Assembly: GCA_910584115.1 (NCBI GenBank)
Contig: CAJTYN010000086.1
Location: 1-12,572 of the forward strand
Length of the DNA stretch: 12,572 nucleotides
Reading direction: 5' to 3'
Origin: an uncultured Lachnospiraceae bacterium
GTDB taxonomy: Bacteria; Bacillota; Clostridia; Lachnospirales; Lachnospiraceae
Part shown: positions 1 through 6,514 of the stretch, in pieces
Layout: each line of letters begins with the position of its first letter
Position numbering within the stretch: position 1 is the stretch's first letter
Notes under the pieces: generated by a model
What the model saw: the letters and a program-made list of their open reading frames with translations, nothing else
The model's database searches: none
Told to the model about the DNA's origin: nothing
Program-made: the position numbers and the translations under genes

Positions 1-1
1 A

Positions 2-136
2 GAGGAGATCCGGGGGAACTGGGCCGTGGAGAGACGGTTTGGATCCCAGATGGGAAAACCGGAGAGGAGCAGACTGCTCCGGGGCTGGGAACGGGCGGTG
101 CGGACCGCGGTGCATTGGGCTACGGATCCGGCCTGA
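2..136 (+). CDS. C-terminal end of an unidentified protein (5' truncated by window edge)
   Basis: An open frame enters from the left edge and stops at TGA 134-136, giving about 44 residues that end in HWATDPA. Of the three forward frames, this one has third codon positions strongly biased to G/C, as in the other GC-rich genes here, and the peptide is rich in Arg, Trp and Glu. The overlapping frame with an ATG at 39 runs through the terminator hairpin and is less gene-like. I do not recognise the family and no domain is visible. The gene converges on the - strand nuclease gene, with a hairpin between them. Confidence rests only on codon bias and the position of the terminator. Confidence 0.4.
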   Translation, partial: EEIRGNWAVERRFGSQMGKPERSRLLRGWERAVRTAVHWATDPA

Positions 137-145
137 AATGACGAG

Positions 146-172
146 AAAAGCCGGGGCTGTGCCCTGGCTTTT
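146..172. terminator. Hairpin terminator between convergent genes
   Basis: A 12-bp stem with one G-T wobble pairs AAAAGCCGGGGC (146-157) with GCCCTGGCTTTT (161-172) around a TGT loop. The A-run on one arm and T-run on the other give a short T tract in both directions, so it could end the + strand gene stopping at 136 and the - strand gene stopping at 187. Confidence 0.6.
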
Positions 173-186
173 CTACAGTCATTTTT

Positions 187-1239
187 TCATTGGTGGAAGG
201 GTCCTTCCTCCACATCGTGGGCAGCGGTCTCCGTGTCGGAAAGATTGCTCATGAGCCCGAGCCAGTCCATCACCGTCTTTGCGGTATGGCCCACCGCCGA
301 TGCGATGGCCTCGATACCAAGCCCCATCGCGTAAAGGCGTTTGGATGTCTCGCGGGCTTGTTTTGTCTCACCGATGCGTTCACCCTCCTCTCTGCCGATG
401 CGTTTCCCTTCTTCTTTACCGATTCGCCGTTCTTCCATCCTCATCTCCTGGATCGCCTGGCACATATCGATCGCCTCCTCTCCTTTATCATATTTCAGTC
501 CGGATTTCGTGACCGCTTCGATCACGTCCGCCGCCCTGCGTTCCAAGCCCCGGAAACGTTTTTCGTTGGCCTGCAGTATCCGGTCCAGACCGTCCCGGTT
601 TTTTGAATATTTGATGAACAGCAGGACCTCACGCATGCTGGACTGGAATTTCATGATCTCCGTGTCTGCCATCCGCGCCGGGGCGATCAGGTGTACTTTG
701 TAGTCGTTCATGCAGGCGTGCACATCGGGGTCGGGCACATCCATCATGGCGGACAGGCTCAGCGGGCCGTCCCATTCTTCTGCCCCGAAAAAGAGGGTCA
801 CCGTGACGGAGGGGATCAGACGGTCCCCAGCCCAAAAACCGCTTAAAAATTCCCCGGCCGAAGGTGCAGTCCCTGCTCCTTTTTGTCTCCTGTGTGATCT
901 CGCTGCTTCTTCCACTTGCCCCGCGTATTCTAATGCGTCGTACAGGTTGTTCTTCACGGCCATGGCGTAGTGGACCCGCGTCTGGTTTTCTACGCCGTAA
1001 AGGATGTATGCGGCCTTTCCATCCGTCATGGAGGCGTACAGTTTCTGCACGTCGCGGAACCGCTGGACAGGGAACGACGCGCCGTCGGCCCCGTAGGGAA
1101 GCGCGGTCTTTACAGTGTCCCGCTCCGTGAGCTGTCCCGGCTGGATCACCTGCCGACCGCCGTAAACATAGTAGTTGAAGATATCAGCGAAAATGCCTGT
1201 GTCTTTTACAAATTCTTTCGTGATCGTATCTGTTTTCAT
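187..1239 (-). CDS. Rpn family recombination-promoting nuclease / putative transposase (PD-(D/E)XK type)
   Basis: This 350-residue protein matches the Rpn/transposase_31-like family that is abundant in Lachnospiraceae. Known RpnA-type members are DNA endonucleases that raise recA-independent recombination; the role here is inferred. Visible features in order: FADIFN (residues 17-22, D19 the probable acidic site), GGRQVIQPGQL, a VENQ motif (83-86) resembling the E-x-Q catalytic pair, MAVKNNLYDALEY, LFFGAEEWDGP (149-159), LLFIKYSKN, and a charged linker of three 8-residue repeats (272-295). The tail, residues about 302-328, resembles a helix-turn-helix (AMGLGIEAIASAVG...MDWL). Length is normal for the family and no frame damage is seen. 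The start at 1239 fits the family N-terminus; AGGG lies just upstream on the - strand. It is transcribed divergently from the LRR gene. Confidence 0.88.
   Translation of the reverse strand: MKTDTITKEFVKDTGIFADIFNYYVYGGRQVIQPGQLTERDTVKTALPYGADGASFPVQRFRDVQKLYASMTDGKAAYILYGVENQTRVHYAMAVKNNLYDALEYAGQVEEAARSHRRQKGAGTAPSAGEFLSGFWAGDRLIPSVTVTLFFGAEEWDGPLSLSAMMDVPDPDVHACMNDYKVHLIAPARMADTEIMKFQSSMREVLLFIKYSKNRDGLDRILQANEKRFRGLERRAADVIEAVTKSGLKYDKGEEAIDMCQAIQEMRMEERRIGKEEGKRIGREEGERIGETKQARETSKRLYAMGLGIEAIASAVGHTAKTVMDWLGLMSNLSDTETAAHDVEEGPFHQ
355..426 (-). repeat. Three 24-nt repeats in the nuclease linker
   Basis: The coding DNA for residues 272-295 repeats with a 24-nt period, giving RIGKEEGK, RIGREEGE and RIGETKQA. 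The repeat sits between the nuclease core and the helix-turn-helix-like tail. Copy number could change by slippage without losing frame. Confidence 0.7.
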
Positions 1240-1308
1240 ATCCCTATTTTAACAGAAGAATGGCCATAAGCACAAGAGGCTTGCTTGGCGGAGAAAAAAT
1301 CTTACCAC

Positions 1309-1322
1309 CCATATTGATATGG
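1309..1322. promoter_or_regulatory. Perfect palindrome, candidate operator
   Basis: CCATAT-TG-ATATGG is a perfect 6-bp inverted repeat with a 2-bp centre in the divergent region between the nuclease gene and the LRR gene. Its right arm overlaps the candidate -35 of the LRR promoter, which suits a dimeric repressor. No regulator gene lies next to it, so the regulator is unknown. Confidence 0.4.
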
Positions 1323-1348
1323 AAAGACCATCTGGATTATGGTATACT
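1320..1348 (+). promoter_or_regulatory. Candidate extended -10 promoter for the LRR gene
   Basis: TGGAAA (1320-1325) and TATACT (1343-1348) are separated by 17 bp, and the -10 is preceded by TGG, giving an extended -10. The -35 is weak (4 of 6 consensus bases). Predicted transcription starts near 1355, leaving about 125 nt of leader before the ATG at 1479. Confidence 0.5.
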
Positions 1349-1478
1349 TTATCTAAAAGCCGAAAACAGGTCGGTGCTGGATTGAAAAAATATCCTGTAC
1401 AGTTTGCTTTTTTCCATGATCATGGTAAGATATAAAAAATGGCGGGTATCTGAATACTCAGCAGAAAGGAGAAAAAGA

Positions 1479-4376
1479 ATGAAGCGTAAAAAATTGTTGT
1501 GTTTAAGCCTGGCCGCTATGCTTGTGGCGGGGAATGCTCCGCAAAATTTAGTATTCGCACAAAATGATTTGGAAAGGAGCATAGCGGAATCCTCTCAGGA
1601 GCTTTTGATCAATAGTCTGGGAGAAGAAGCAGAGCAGGAAATCTTGGAAAAAGAAGATTCCCAGGAAGAGGTGCTGCTGGATGAGCAGAAAGATTGGCAG
1701 GAAGAGGCTGCACAGAATGAATTGCAGGAGGAAGGTTCAGAAAATGATCAGCCAGGAAATGTGCAGGACGGATTAAATGAACAGAGAAATTCAGAAGAGT
1801 TTTTAAGTGAAGCGGCAGATGGATCGGATCAGGAAGGATTTTTGAATGGGGAGGAAGATCTTCAGACAACGGAAAATGATTATGGATTTGAGACACAAAA
1901 CGATGGCACGCTTTTGATCACTAGTTATTATGGAACCGATACAATGATCAAAATCCCCGCTCAAATAAATTCAAAAACAGTAAGTGGCATATATTCTTTG
2001 GGGCGCACTGATCTGATCAGAGTAGAGATACCATCAGGAGTGATGGATATAGAACCTGGAACATTCGCAGGTTGCGATGATCTGATAGATATAACAGTAG
2101 ACGCTGAAAATCCATGTTATCAATCCGTGAACGGCATATTGTATAATAAGGAGCTGACTGAACTAATCTGTTGTCCGTCAGGAAAAAAAGAAATTATGAT
2201 CCCAGGCAGTGTGACATACATAAATAAGTATGCATTTAATAACTGCAGTGGCCTAACAAGTATAAAACTGCCATCAAGTCTGGAAGAACCTATCGATGGA
2301 AGTGATATTAGAGGTTGCCATAACTTGGTGGAAATATTGATAGAAGGCGAGAATTCAAAGTATCGATCAATAGATGGAATATTATATGATAAATATATAG
2401 AGAAATTAATCTGTTGTCCACTGGGAAAAAGAGAGATCATCATTCCAGACAGTGTGGTGGAAATAGGGAGTAGTGCATTTGAAGGATGTAGCGGTCTGAC
2501 AAATATAGAATTGCCATCTGGCGTGACGAGAATAGGGCATGGTGCATTTAAAGGTTGCATTGGCCTGATAAATATGGAGTTGCCATCAGGTGTGACAGAA
2601 ATAGAGAGCAGTGTATTTAGTGGTTGCAGTAGTTTGGTTAGCATAGGAGTGCCACTGGGTGTGACTCAAATTGGAGGTGAGGCATTTAGTGATTGCAGAA
2701 GTTTGATAAATATAACATTGTCATCAGCTGTGGAAAGTATATACGACGATACATTTAAAGGTTGCATCAGTTTGATGAAAATTGATGTAGATTCTGCGAA
2801 TCCCAATTATCAGTCAATAGATGGCGTATTGTATAATAAGGGATTGACAGAGTTGATCCGTTATCCTGCGGCTAAAAAAGAAAAAGAAATCTTCATTGTA
2901 GATAGTGTAACGACAATATGTATCAGTGCATTTGATGACTGTAAGAATCTGACAAGCATTCATCTGCCATCAAATTTGGATCATTTAGGGATATTATTTA
3001 GTGGTTGTAACAATTTAATGGAATTTATGATAGATGATAAAAATCCATATTATGTATCCAGGGATGGAATATTATACGATAAAGGGTTGACGGAGCTTTA
3101 TCGTTGCCCGCCAGGGAAAAAGACGATCAAGATCCCAGAAAGTGTGACGCGGATAATAAACAATGCCTTTACTGGCTGCAGTAGATTAACGGAGATCAAA
3201 CTGCCGTTAGGGGTAACGAGTATATGGCCACGTGCGTTCAAAGATTGTAGTAGTTTGAAAAGTATAGAATTGCCGCCAAATGTGACAGAAATAGGAGAAG
3301 ATGTGTTTCGGGGTTGTAGTAGTTTAGTCAATGTAGAATTGCCGTTGAGATTGGAAAGAATAATATGGTTTGCATTTTCTGGCTGTGATAGCCTAACGAG
3401 GATTGAGATACCGTCAACAGTTACAGAAATCTGGCTGTATGCATTCCCAAGAAATCAGGGGAGATTTACGATGGTTGTGGAGCCTGGCAGTCATGCGGAG
3501 GAATATGCGAAACAGAATGGAATTCCATATGAATATAAAGAACCCAGTGAAGTGTGCAGACAAGAACTGTCCACGATCACAAACATCCCCCAAGCCGCAA
3601 CCGCAGATTTTACCCTCCCAACCCAAGGAAAAAGAGGCGGCACTGTTACTTGGACAAGCAATAACAAAGCAATCTCTATTGGAAGTCCCACTAATGCAGG
3701 CATAAAAGCCACTGTAAAAAGAGGCCAGTCGGATGTTCAGGTGGTGCTGACGGCTACAGTCATTTACGGCGGGGCCAGTGCTTCAAAAACCTTCCAGACG
3801 ACGGTGAAAAAAGCTTCGCAGGCGAACGATGTAGCAAAACAGGAGGCAAAAAAAGCTTTAAATGCCATAAAAGTCACAAAATCTTCCATAACGCTATACA
3901 CAGGCAAAGTGACTCACACAGCGGCCATCAAGCCTGTTTATCCAAAGAATTTCACAGCAGTGTTAAGCCCTGCAGGTTTAAAGGTGAGATCTGTGACATA
4001 CAGATCCAGTCAGCCGAAATGTGTATCCGTGACGAAAAATGGAGTTGCCACGGGCCTGAAAGAGGGCAGAGTCACAGTGATAATGACTGTGACGCTAAGC
4101 GATGGAAGCAAGAAATCCTTTCAGACGAAAGTATCTGTAAAAAAGCCATATCTGAAAATTTCTGGCAAACAGACTGTGAAAAAAGGGAGGACTTTGACCC
4201 TTAAAGTTCAGAAATACGGCGTGAAAGAGACGGCCGTATGGTCCGTGGATAAGACGAAAGTTGCGAAGATAAACGCGAAAACTGGGAAGCTGATGGCCAA
4301 GGAAATTGGAACTGTGAAAGTGACCGTGAAAGTCGGAAATCTGAAAAAAATTTATAAAGTGACCGTAAAAAAATAA
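1479..4376 (+). CDS. Secreted BspA-type leucine-rich-repeat protein with C-terminal Ig-like domains
   Basis: This 965-residue protein starts at ATG 1479, chosen because AAAGGAG lies 7 nt upstream and a signal peptide follows at once (MKRKKLL... to VFA, cleavage near residue 27). An upstream in-frame ATG at 1404 has neither. Residues about 28-150 are acidic, Glu/Gln/Asn-rich and probably disordered. Residues about 170-687 are BspA-like LRRs (LRR_5 type), with the recurring pattern V..I...AF.GC..L..I.LP. Four GILY.K hairpin inserts start at residues 214, 295, 444 and 525. Residues about 695-778 look like an atypical bacterial Ig domain (VTWTSNN...), and two Lys-rich Big_2-like domains fill about 798-965. 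There is no LPXTG motif or membrane anchor, so it is secreted or held by wall binding. BspA-type LRRs often mediate adhesion; that role is inferred. Codon use is much more AT-rich than in the flanking core genes. Confidence 0.9.
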   Translation: MKRKKLLCLSLAAMLVAGNAPQNLVFAQNDLERSIAESSQELLINSLGEEAEQEILEKEDSQEEVLLDEQKDWQEEAAQNELQEEGSENDQPGNVQDGLNEQRNSEEFLSEAADGSDQEGFLNGEEDLQTTENDYGFETQNDGTLLITSYYGTDTMIKIPAQINSKTVSGIYSLGRTDLIRVEIPSGVMDIEPGTFAGCDDLIDITVDAENPCYQSVNGILYNKELTELICCPSGKKEIMIPGSVTYINKYAFNNCSGLTSIKLPSSLEEPIDGSDIRGCHNLVEILIEGENSKYRSIDGILYDKYIEKLICCPLGKREIIIPDSVVEIGSSAFEGCSGLTNIELPSGVTRIGHGAFKGCIGLINMELPSGVTEIESSVFSGCSSLVSIGVPLGVTQIGGEAFSDCRSLINITLSSAVESIYDDTFKGCISLMKIDVDSANPNYQSIDGVLYNKGLTELIRYPAAKKEKEIFIVDSVTTICISAFDDCKNLTSIHLPSNLDHLGILFSGCNNLMEFMIDDKNPYYVSRDGILYDKGLTELYRCPPGKKTIKIPESVTRIINNAFTGCSRLTEIKLPLGVTSIWPRAFKDCSSLKSIELPPNVTEIGEDVFRGCSSLVNVELPLRLERIIWFAFSGCDSLTRIEIPSTVTEIWLYAFPRNQGRFTMVVEPGSHAEEYAKQNGIPYEYKEPSEVCRQELSTITNIPQAATADFTLPTQGKRGGTVTWTSNNKAISIGSPTNAGIKATVKRGQSDVQVVLTATVIYGGASASKTFQTTVKKASQANDVAKQEAKKALNAIKVTKSSITLYTGKVTHTAAIKPVYPKNFTAVLSPAGLKVRSVTYRSSQPKCVSVTKNGVATGLKEGRVTVIMTVTLSDGSKKSFQTKVSVKKPYLKISGKQTVKKGRTLTLKVQKYGVKETAVWSVDKTKVAKINAKTGKLMAKEIGTVKVTVKVGNLKKIYKVTVKK

Positions 4377-4405
4377 GTAAAAGAATACCGTAAATAAAAA
4401 GACAG

Positions 4406-4444
4406 GCGTTTTAGAGTATTCCATTTGGTAGTCTCTTAAGACGC
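4406..4444 (+). other. Imperfect hairpin between two secreted-protein genes
   Basis: GCGTTTTAGAG (4406-4416) pairs with CTCTTAAGACGC (4433-4444), with one wobble and one bulged base around a 16-nt loop. No T tract follows, so it does not look like an intrinsic terminator. It ends just upstream of the AGAGGAGG ribosome binding site of the next gene. It could be a processing or regulatory structure, or chance. Confidence 0.3.
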
Positions 4445-4468
4445 AAGGGTTAGAGGAGGATATGATTC

Positions 4469-4849
4469 ATGAAAAGGATAAAGTGGATATTCTATGCAGT
4501 TTTGCTGTTTCTTTGTATTTCCCCGGGAACCGTTTTCGCCGTATCTGATCTGGGGAGAGAAGAAATTACAGAAGGATTGAATGAGCAGCAAAAAATCTTT
4601 CCGTCTGTAGTGCAGGAGAAGATTACCTGGACGGGCGGCTATATTCAGATTCCTGTAGATCTGGGCGGATACAGTGCAGATGAGTTACGCTTGTGGCTGA
4701 GCATAAAAGACGGCGATCAGTATTATAATTCTTATAATTCCGAACTGGATGAAAATACAGCAAAATTTCCTATATTTCAGGGATTTGATGGCTATGGAGC
4801 GCATGCATACCGGATTTTTACAAAGGCGGGACTTATGATGGACAATTAG
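4469..4849 (+). CDS. N-terminal part of a frameshifted secreted Ig/FN3-like protein
   Basis: The frame encodes 126 residues starting with a clear signal peptide (MKRIKWIFYAVLL... to TVFA, cleavage near residue 24). The start is supported by AGAGGAGG at 4452-4459, 9 nt upstream. After the signal peptide come VQEKITWTGGYIQIPVDLGG and a stretch I do not assign to a family. The last residues before the stop at 4849 (KAGLMMDN) are read in the wrong frame: shifting by -1 at the T run 4815-4819 gives FYKGGTYDGQLVFSVSENN and runs on without a stop to 5880. The two parts together would make a protein of about 470 residues. It follows the LRR gene by 92 nt with no clear terminator between, so co-transcription is possible. 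As written, this part would be a short secreted fragment. Confidence 0.75.
   Translation: MKRIKWIFYAVLLFLCISPGTVFAVSDLGREEITEGLNEQQKIFPSVVQEKITWTGGYIQIPVDLGGYSADELRLWLSIKDGDQYYNSYNSELDENTAKFPIFQGFDGYGAHAYRIFTKAGLMMDN
4815..4819 (+). other. Frameshift site, run of five T
   Basis: The upstream frame reads CGG ATT TTT ACA and the downstream frame reads TAC AAA GGC. Adding one T, or slipping back one base on TTT, joins them exactly. This could be a natural one-base loss, slippage-based phase variation, or a sequencing error. The context is not a standard X XXY YYZ slippery heptamer for tandem -1 slippage. Confidence 0.75.
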
Positions 4850-4857
4850 TATTTTCC

Positions 4858-5880
4858 GTGTCAGAAAATAATTATTCCAAAGAACTCTGCACAGAAACCG
4901 TAACAATTGTGGTTCCAAAAGACAGCGACATGTGGAAACTCTCCAGGCAGATTGAAAAATTTGACGGAAGCCGGGATATTGTTTTTTCCTTTAAGAATGG
5001 GACCAATGGTTGTGCGTTGCGTTCTGTATCCAGGGTGGGATTATTTGTGAACAAATACGTGGGAAATTTGTTTTTGTCCCAAGGGTTTCAGTGTGACATG
5101 AAAACTGGAAAACTGACAATTAACCGTGATATGGTAAAAAAAGTGTTGCTTGATTTTGCGAAAAAACAGCAGGCCGGAGTCCGTGCACTTCCCGATAGGA
5201 TTTATGTAAATGTATTTGCGGTAACGGAAGGGGGAGAAGGACTGCGGTTTAATATTATAGACACAGACGACTTCCCAGGGAGCAAAGATGTGGCATGGCT
5301 GCTGGATCTTACAGGATTTAAGTCCGTGCAGGTTTCCCAACAGAAAGTTGAACAGAAGATTAAAAATAAATATGACAAAACTCTTGAAAAGCCAGTCGGA
5401 TTTAAAATAACGCAAAAAGTAACCGGAGCCAATACCAAAATTACGTTTAGGTCGCTGAATACGAAGGTGGCCAAGGTTGGGAAGACAAGCGGAGTGATTA
5501 CCTGTGTAGGCGTTGGAAAAGCCGTGATTATTTCAGAAGCAGCGGAATCAAGCAAATATAAAAAGGCTAGTTCTCAAGTGACAATCCGCGTTATTCCTAA
5601 AACTGCAGGTATAAAATATGTGAGATCTAATAAAAAAGGCCAGGTAACCATTCAAAGCGATGCGACGGCAAAAGGTAATGACGGATATCAGATTCAGTAT
5701 AAACACAACGGGAAAAACGCTGTGGTTAAAGTTCCAGGGAAGAAATCCATCACCAAAACATTTAAGCAGCTGAAATCTGGCAAAAACTTTAAGATAAGAA
5801 TCCGTGCGTTTAAAAAAGTGGGCGGACAAATATATTATGGGAGTTATAGTGAATGGAAATCTATTAAGAAGGTGAAATAA
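4858..5880 (+). CDS. C-terminal part of the frameshifted secreted Ig/FN3-like protein
   Basis: The open frame reaches upstream past the GTG at 4858 to the frameshift at 4819, and no ribosome binding site is seen at 4858, so this is probably the rest of the gene beginning at 4469 rather than an independent one. From the GTG it is 340 residues with no signal peptide of its own. Residues about 175-250 (PVGFKITQKV... to TIRVIPK) resemble a Big_2/Ig-like wall-associated domain. The final 90 residues (YQIQYKHNGKN... YYGSYSEWKSIKKVK) match the basic FN3-like C-terminal domain seen on many Lachnospiraceae secreted proteins. The region before these, including LSRQIEKFDGSRDIVFSFKN, is not recognised. 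No sortase signal is present. AT-rich codon use matches the LRR gene upstream. Confidence 0.7.
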   Translation: MSENNYSKELCTETVTIVVPKDSDMWKLSRQIEKFDGSRDIVFSFKNGTNGCALRSVSRVGLFVNKYVGNLFLSQGFQCDMKTGKLTINRDMVKKVLLDFAKKQQAGVRALPDRIYVNVFAVTEGGEGLRFNIIDTDDFPGSKDVAWLLDLTGFKSVQVSQQKVEQKIKNKYDKTLEKPVGFKITQKVTGANTKITFRSLNTKVAKVGKTSGVITCVGVGKAVIISEAAESSKYKKASSQVTIRVIPKTAGIKYVRSNKKGQVTIQSDATAKGNDGYQIQYKHNGKNAVVKVPGKKSITKTFKQLKSGKNFKIRIRAFKKVGGQIYYGSYSEWKSIKKVK

Positions 5881-5983
5881 CAGAAAATCCGTCCTATTTT
5901 CGATGATCATCCAGGCGTCACGACATATAATAAAAACGATATTAAGCAGCAAAGTGGCAGTCAAGGTGGCATGTGGATTTGTC

Positions 5984-6006
5984 GGGTGTCAAGTTAAATG
6001 TGTAAG
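5984..6006. repeat. Probable terminal inverted repeat of an IS256-type element
   Basis: The 23-base stretch GGGTGTCAAG...TGTGTAAG resembles IS256/Mutator-family ends, which typically carry GTGTCAA at the tip and TGTGTAA inside. It lies just beyond the 3' side of the - strand transposase remnant, with its tip facing away, as expected for the right end. No partner copy is visible in the window. The assignment is from family resemblance only. Confidence 0.45.
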
Positions 6007-6011
6007 TTTTT

Positions 6012-6042
6012 AGCAGCGGTCAATTTTTGGCCGCTGCTTTTA
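6012..6042 (+). terminator. Rho-independent terminator
   Basis: AGCAGCGGTC (6012-6021) pairs with GGCCGCTGCT (6029-6038), 10 bp with one wobble around an AATTTTT loop, then TTTAT. The T tract is only on the + strand side, so it would end transcripts from the secreted-protein genes upstream. It lies inside the IS remnant, between the probable end repeat and the transposase 3' end. Bases 5881-5983 hold nothing else I can name. Confidence 0.8.
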
Positions 6043-6059
6043 TCATGTGATTTAGGCTG

Positions 6060-6512
6060 TTTTCAAAGTACGTAAGGACACACGTCCATCATGTATCTGT
6101 ATTCAGTACTCATCATATTTTAGGATTCTGGCCTGCCCGTTTCATTTCTTATACAGTTCTGTGGTCCGTAGATACAATGTTTTTCTGACTGCACTCCCAT
6201 AGTTGAACAGCTGCTCCACATGCTTCCAGTTCCGTACCCAGACACCCACGGCGCCTGGATGCTTATTGCCATGACATCTATCTTATCATTTTTACATATA
6301 TAAATAGTGCTTATCCTCAATTTCACTGCTACCCCTGGTCCGTTTAGGGTCTATCTGCGGGACAGATGTCGCCTTGCGGTCACGGGGGATGGCTATGGGG
6401 ATTCCACCATAGGCCGTTTTTACATTTTTATGGCTGTCCCCATTCCGTCGGATGTCCGTGTCTTTATGGCTGTGGTAATCTGTCCCGTAGCTGAGATGCG
6501 AATTCCCCTCCC
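6060..6512 (-). pseudogene. Decayed IS256/Mutator-family transposase remnant
   Basis: Read on the - strand, one frame shows IS256 transposase segments in the correct order. The first is REGNSHLSYG, then RRNGDSHKNVKTAYGGIP and IPRDRK...PQIDPKR (about 6340-6510), which match the family's N-terminal RNG...VKT.YG...IPRDR block. It ends in stops near 6280-6294. The same frame resumes at 6267 with NKHPGAV...VRNWKHVEQLFNY, then VRKTLYLRTTELYKK and an in-frame TGA (6142-6144) where the family usually has Trp. The tail continues to about 6060. Nearly all of the catalytic middle and a further block after VRK are missing, so at most a third of a normal transposase of about 400 residues remains. It is certainly inactive. 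Its upstream end touches the carbamate kinase stop codon, and no start codon or left terminal repeat is seen. Confidence 0.8.
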
Positions 6513-6514
6513 GC

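Noticed and set aside
190..606. + strand open frame opposite the nuclease gene
   Set aside because: Shadow of the Rpn gene; the product resembles no family.
1236..1275. Promoter for the nuclease gene (TTGTGC, 18 bp, TAAAAT on the - strand)
   Set aside because: It would place the transcript start at the ATG itself, leaving no room for the ribosome binding site.
1404..1478. Upstream ATG giving 25 more residues on the LRR protein
   Set aside because: No ribosome binding site, and it would bury the signal peptide behind a basic stretch.
4812..4822. Programmed -1 ribosomal frameshift
   Set aside because: Only one of the two tRNAs could re-pair after slipping (ATT TTT), and no convincing downstream stimulatory structure was seen. 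It remains possible but is not supported.
6070..6090. GGAC-ACAC-GTCC small inverted repeat as a regulatory site
   Set aside because: Four-bp stem inside the decayed transposase tail, expected by chance.
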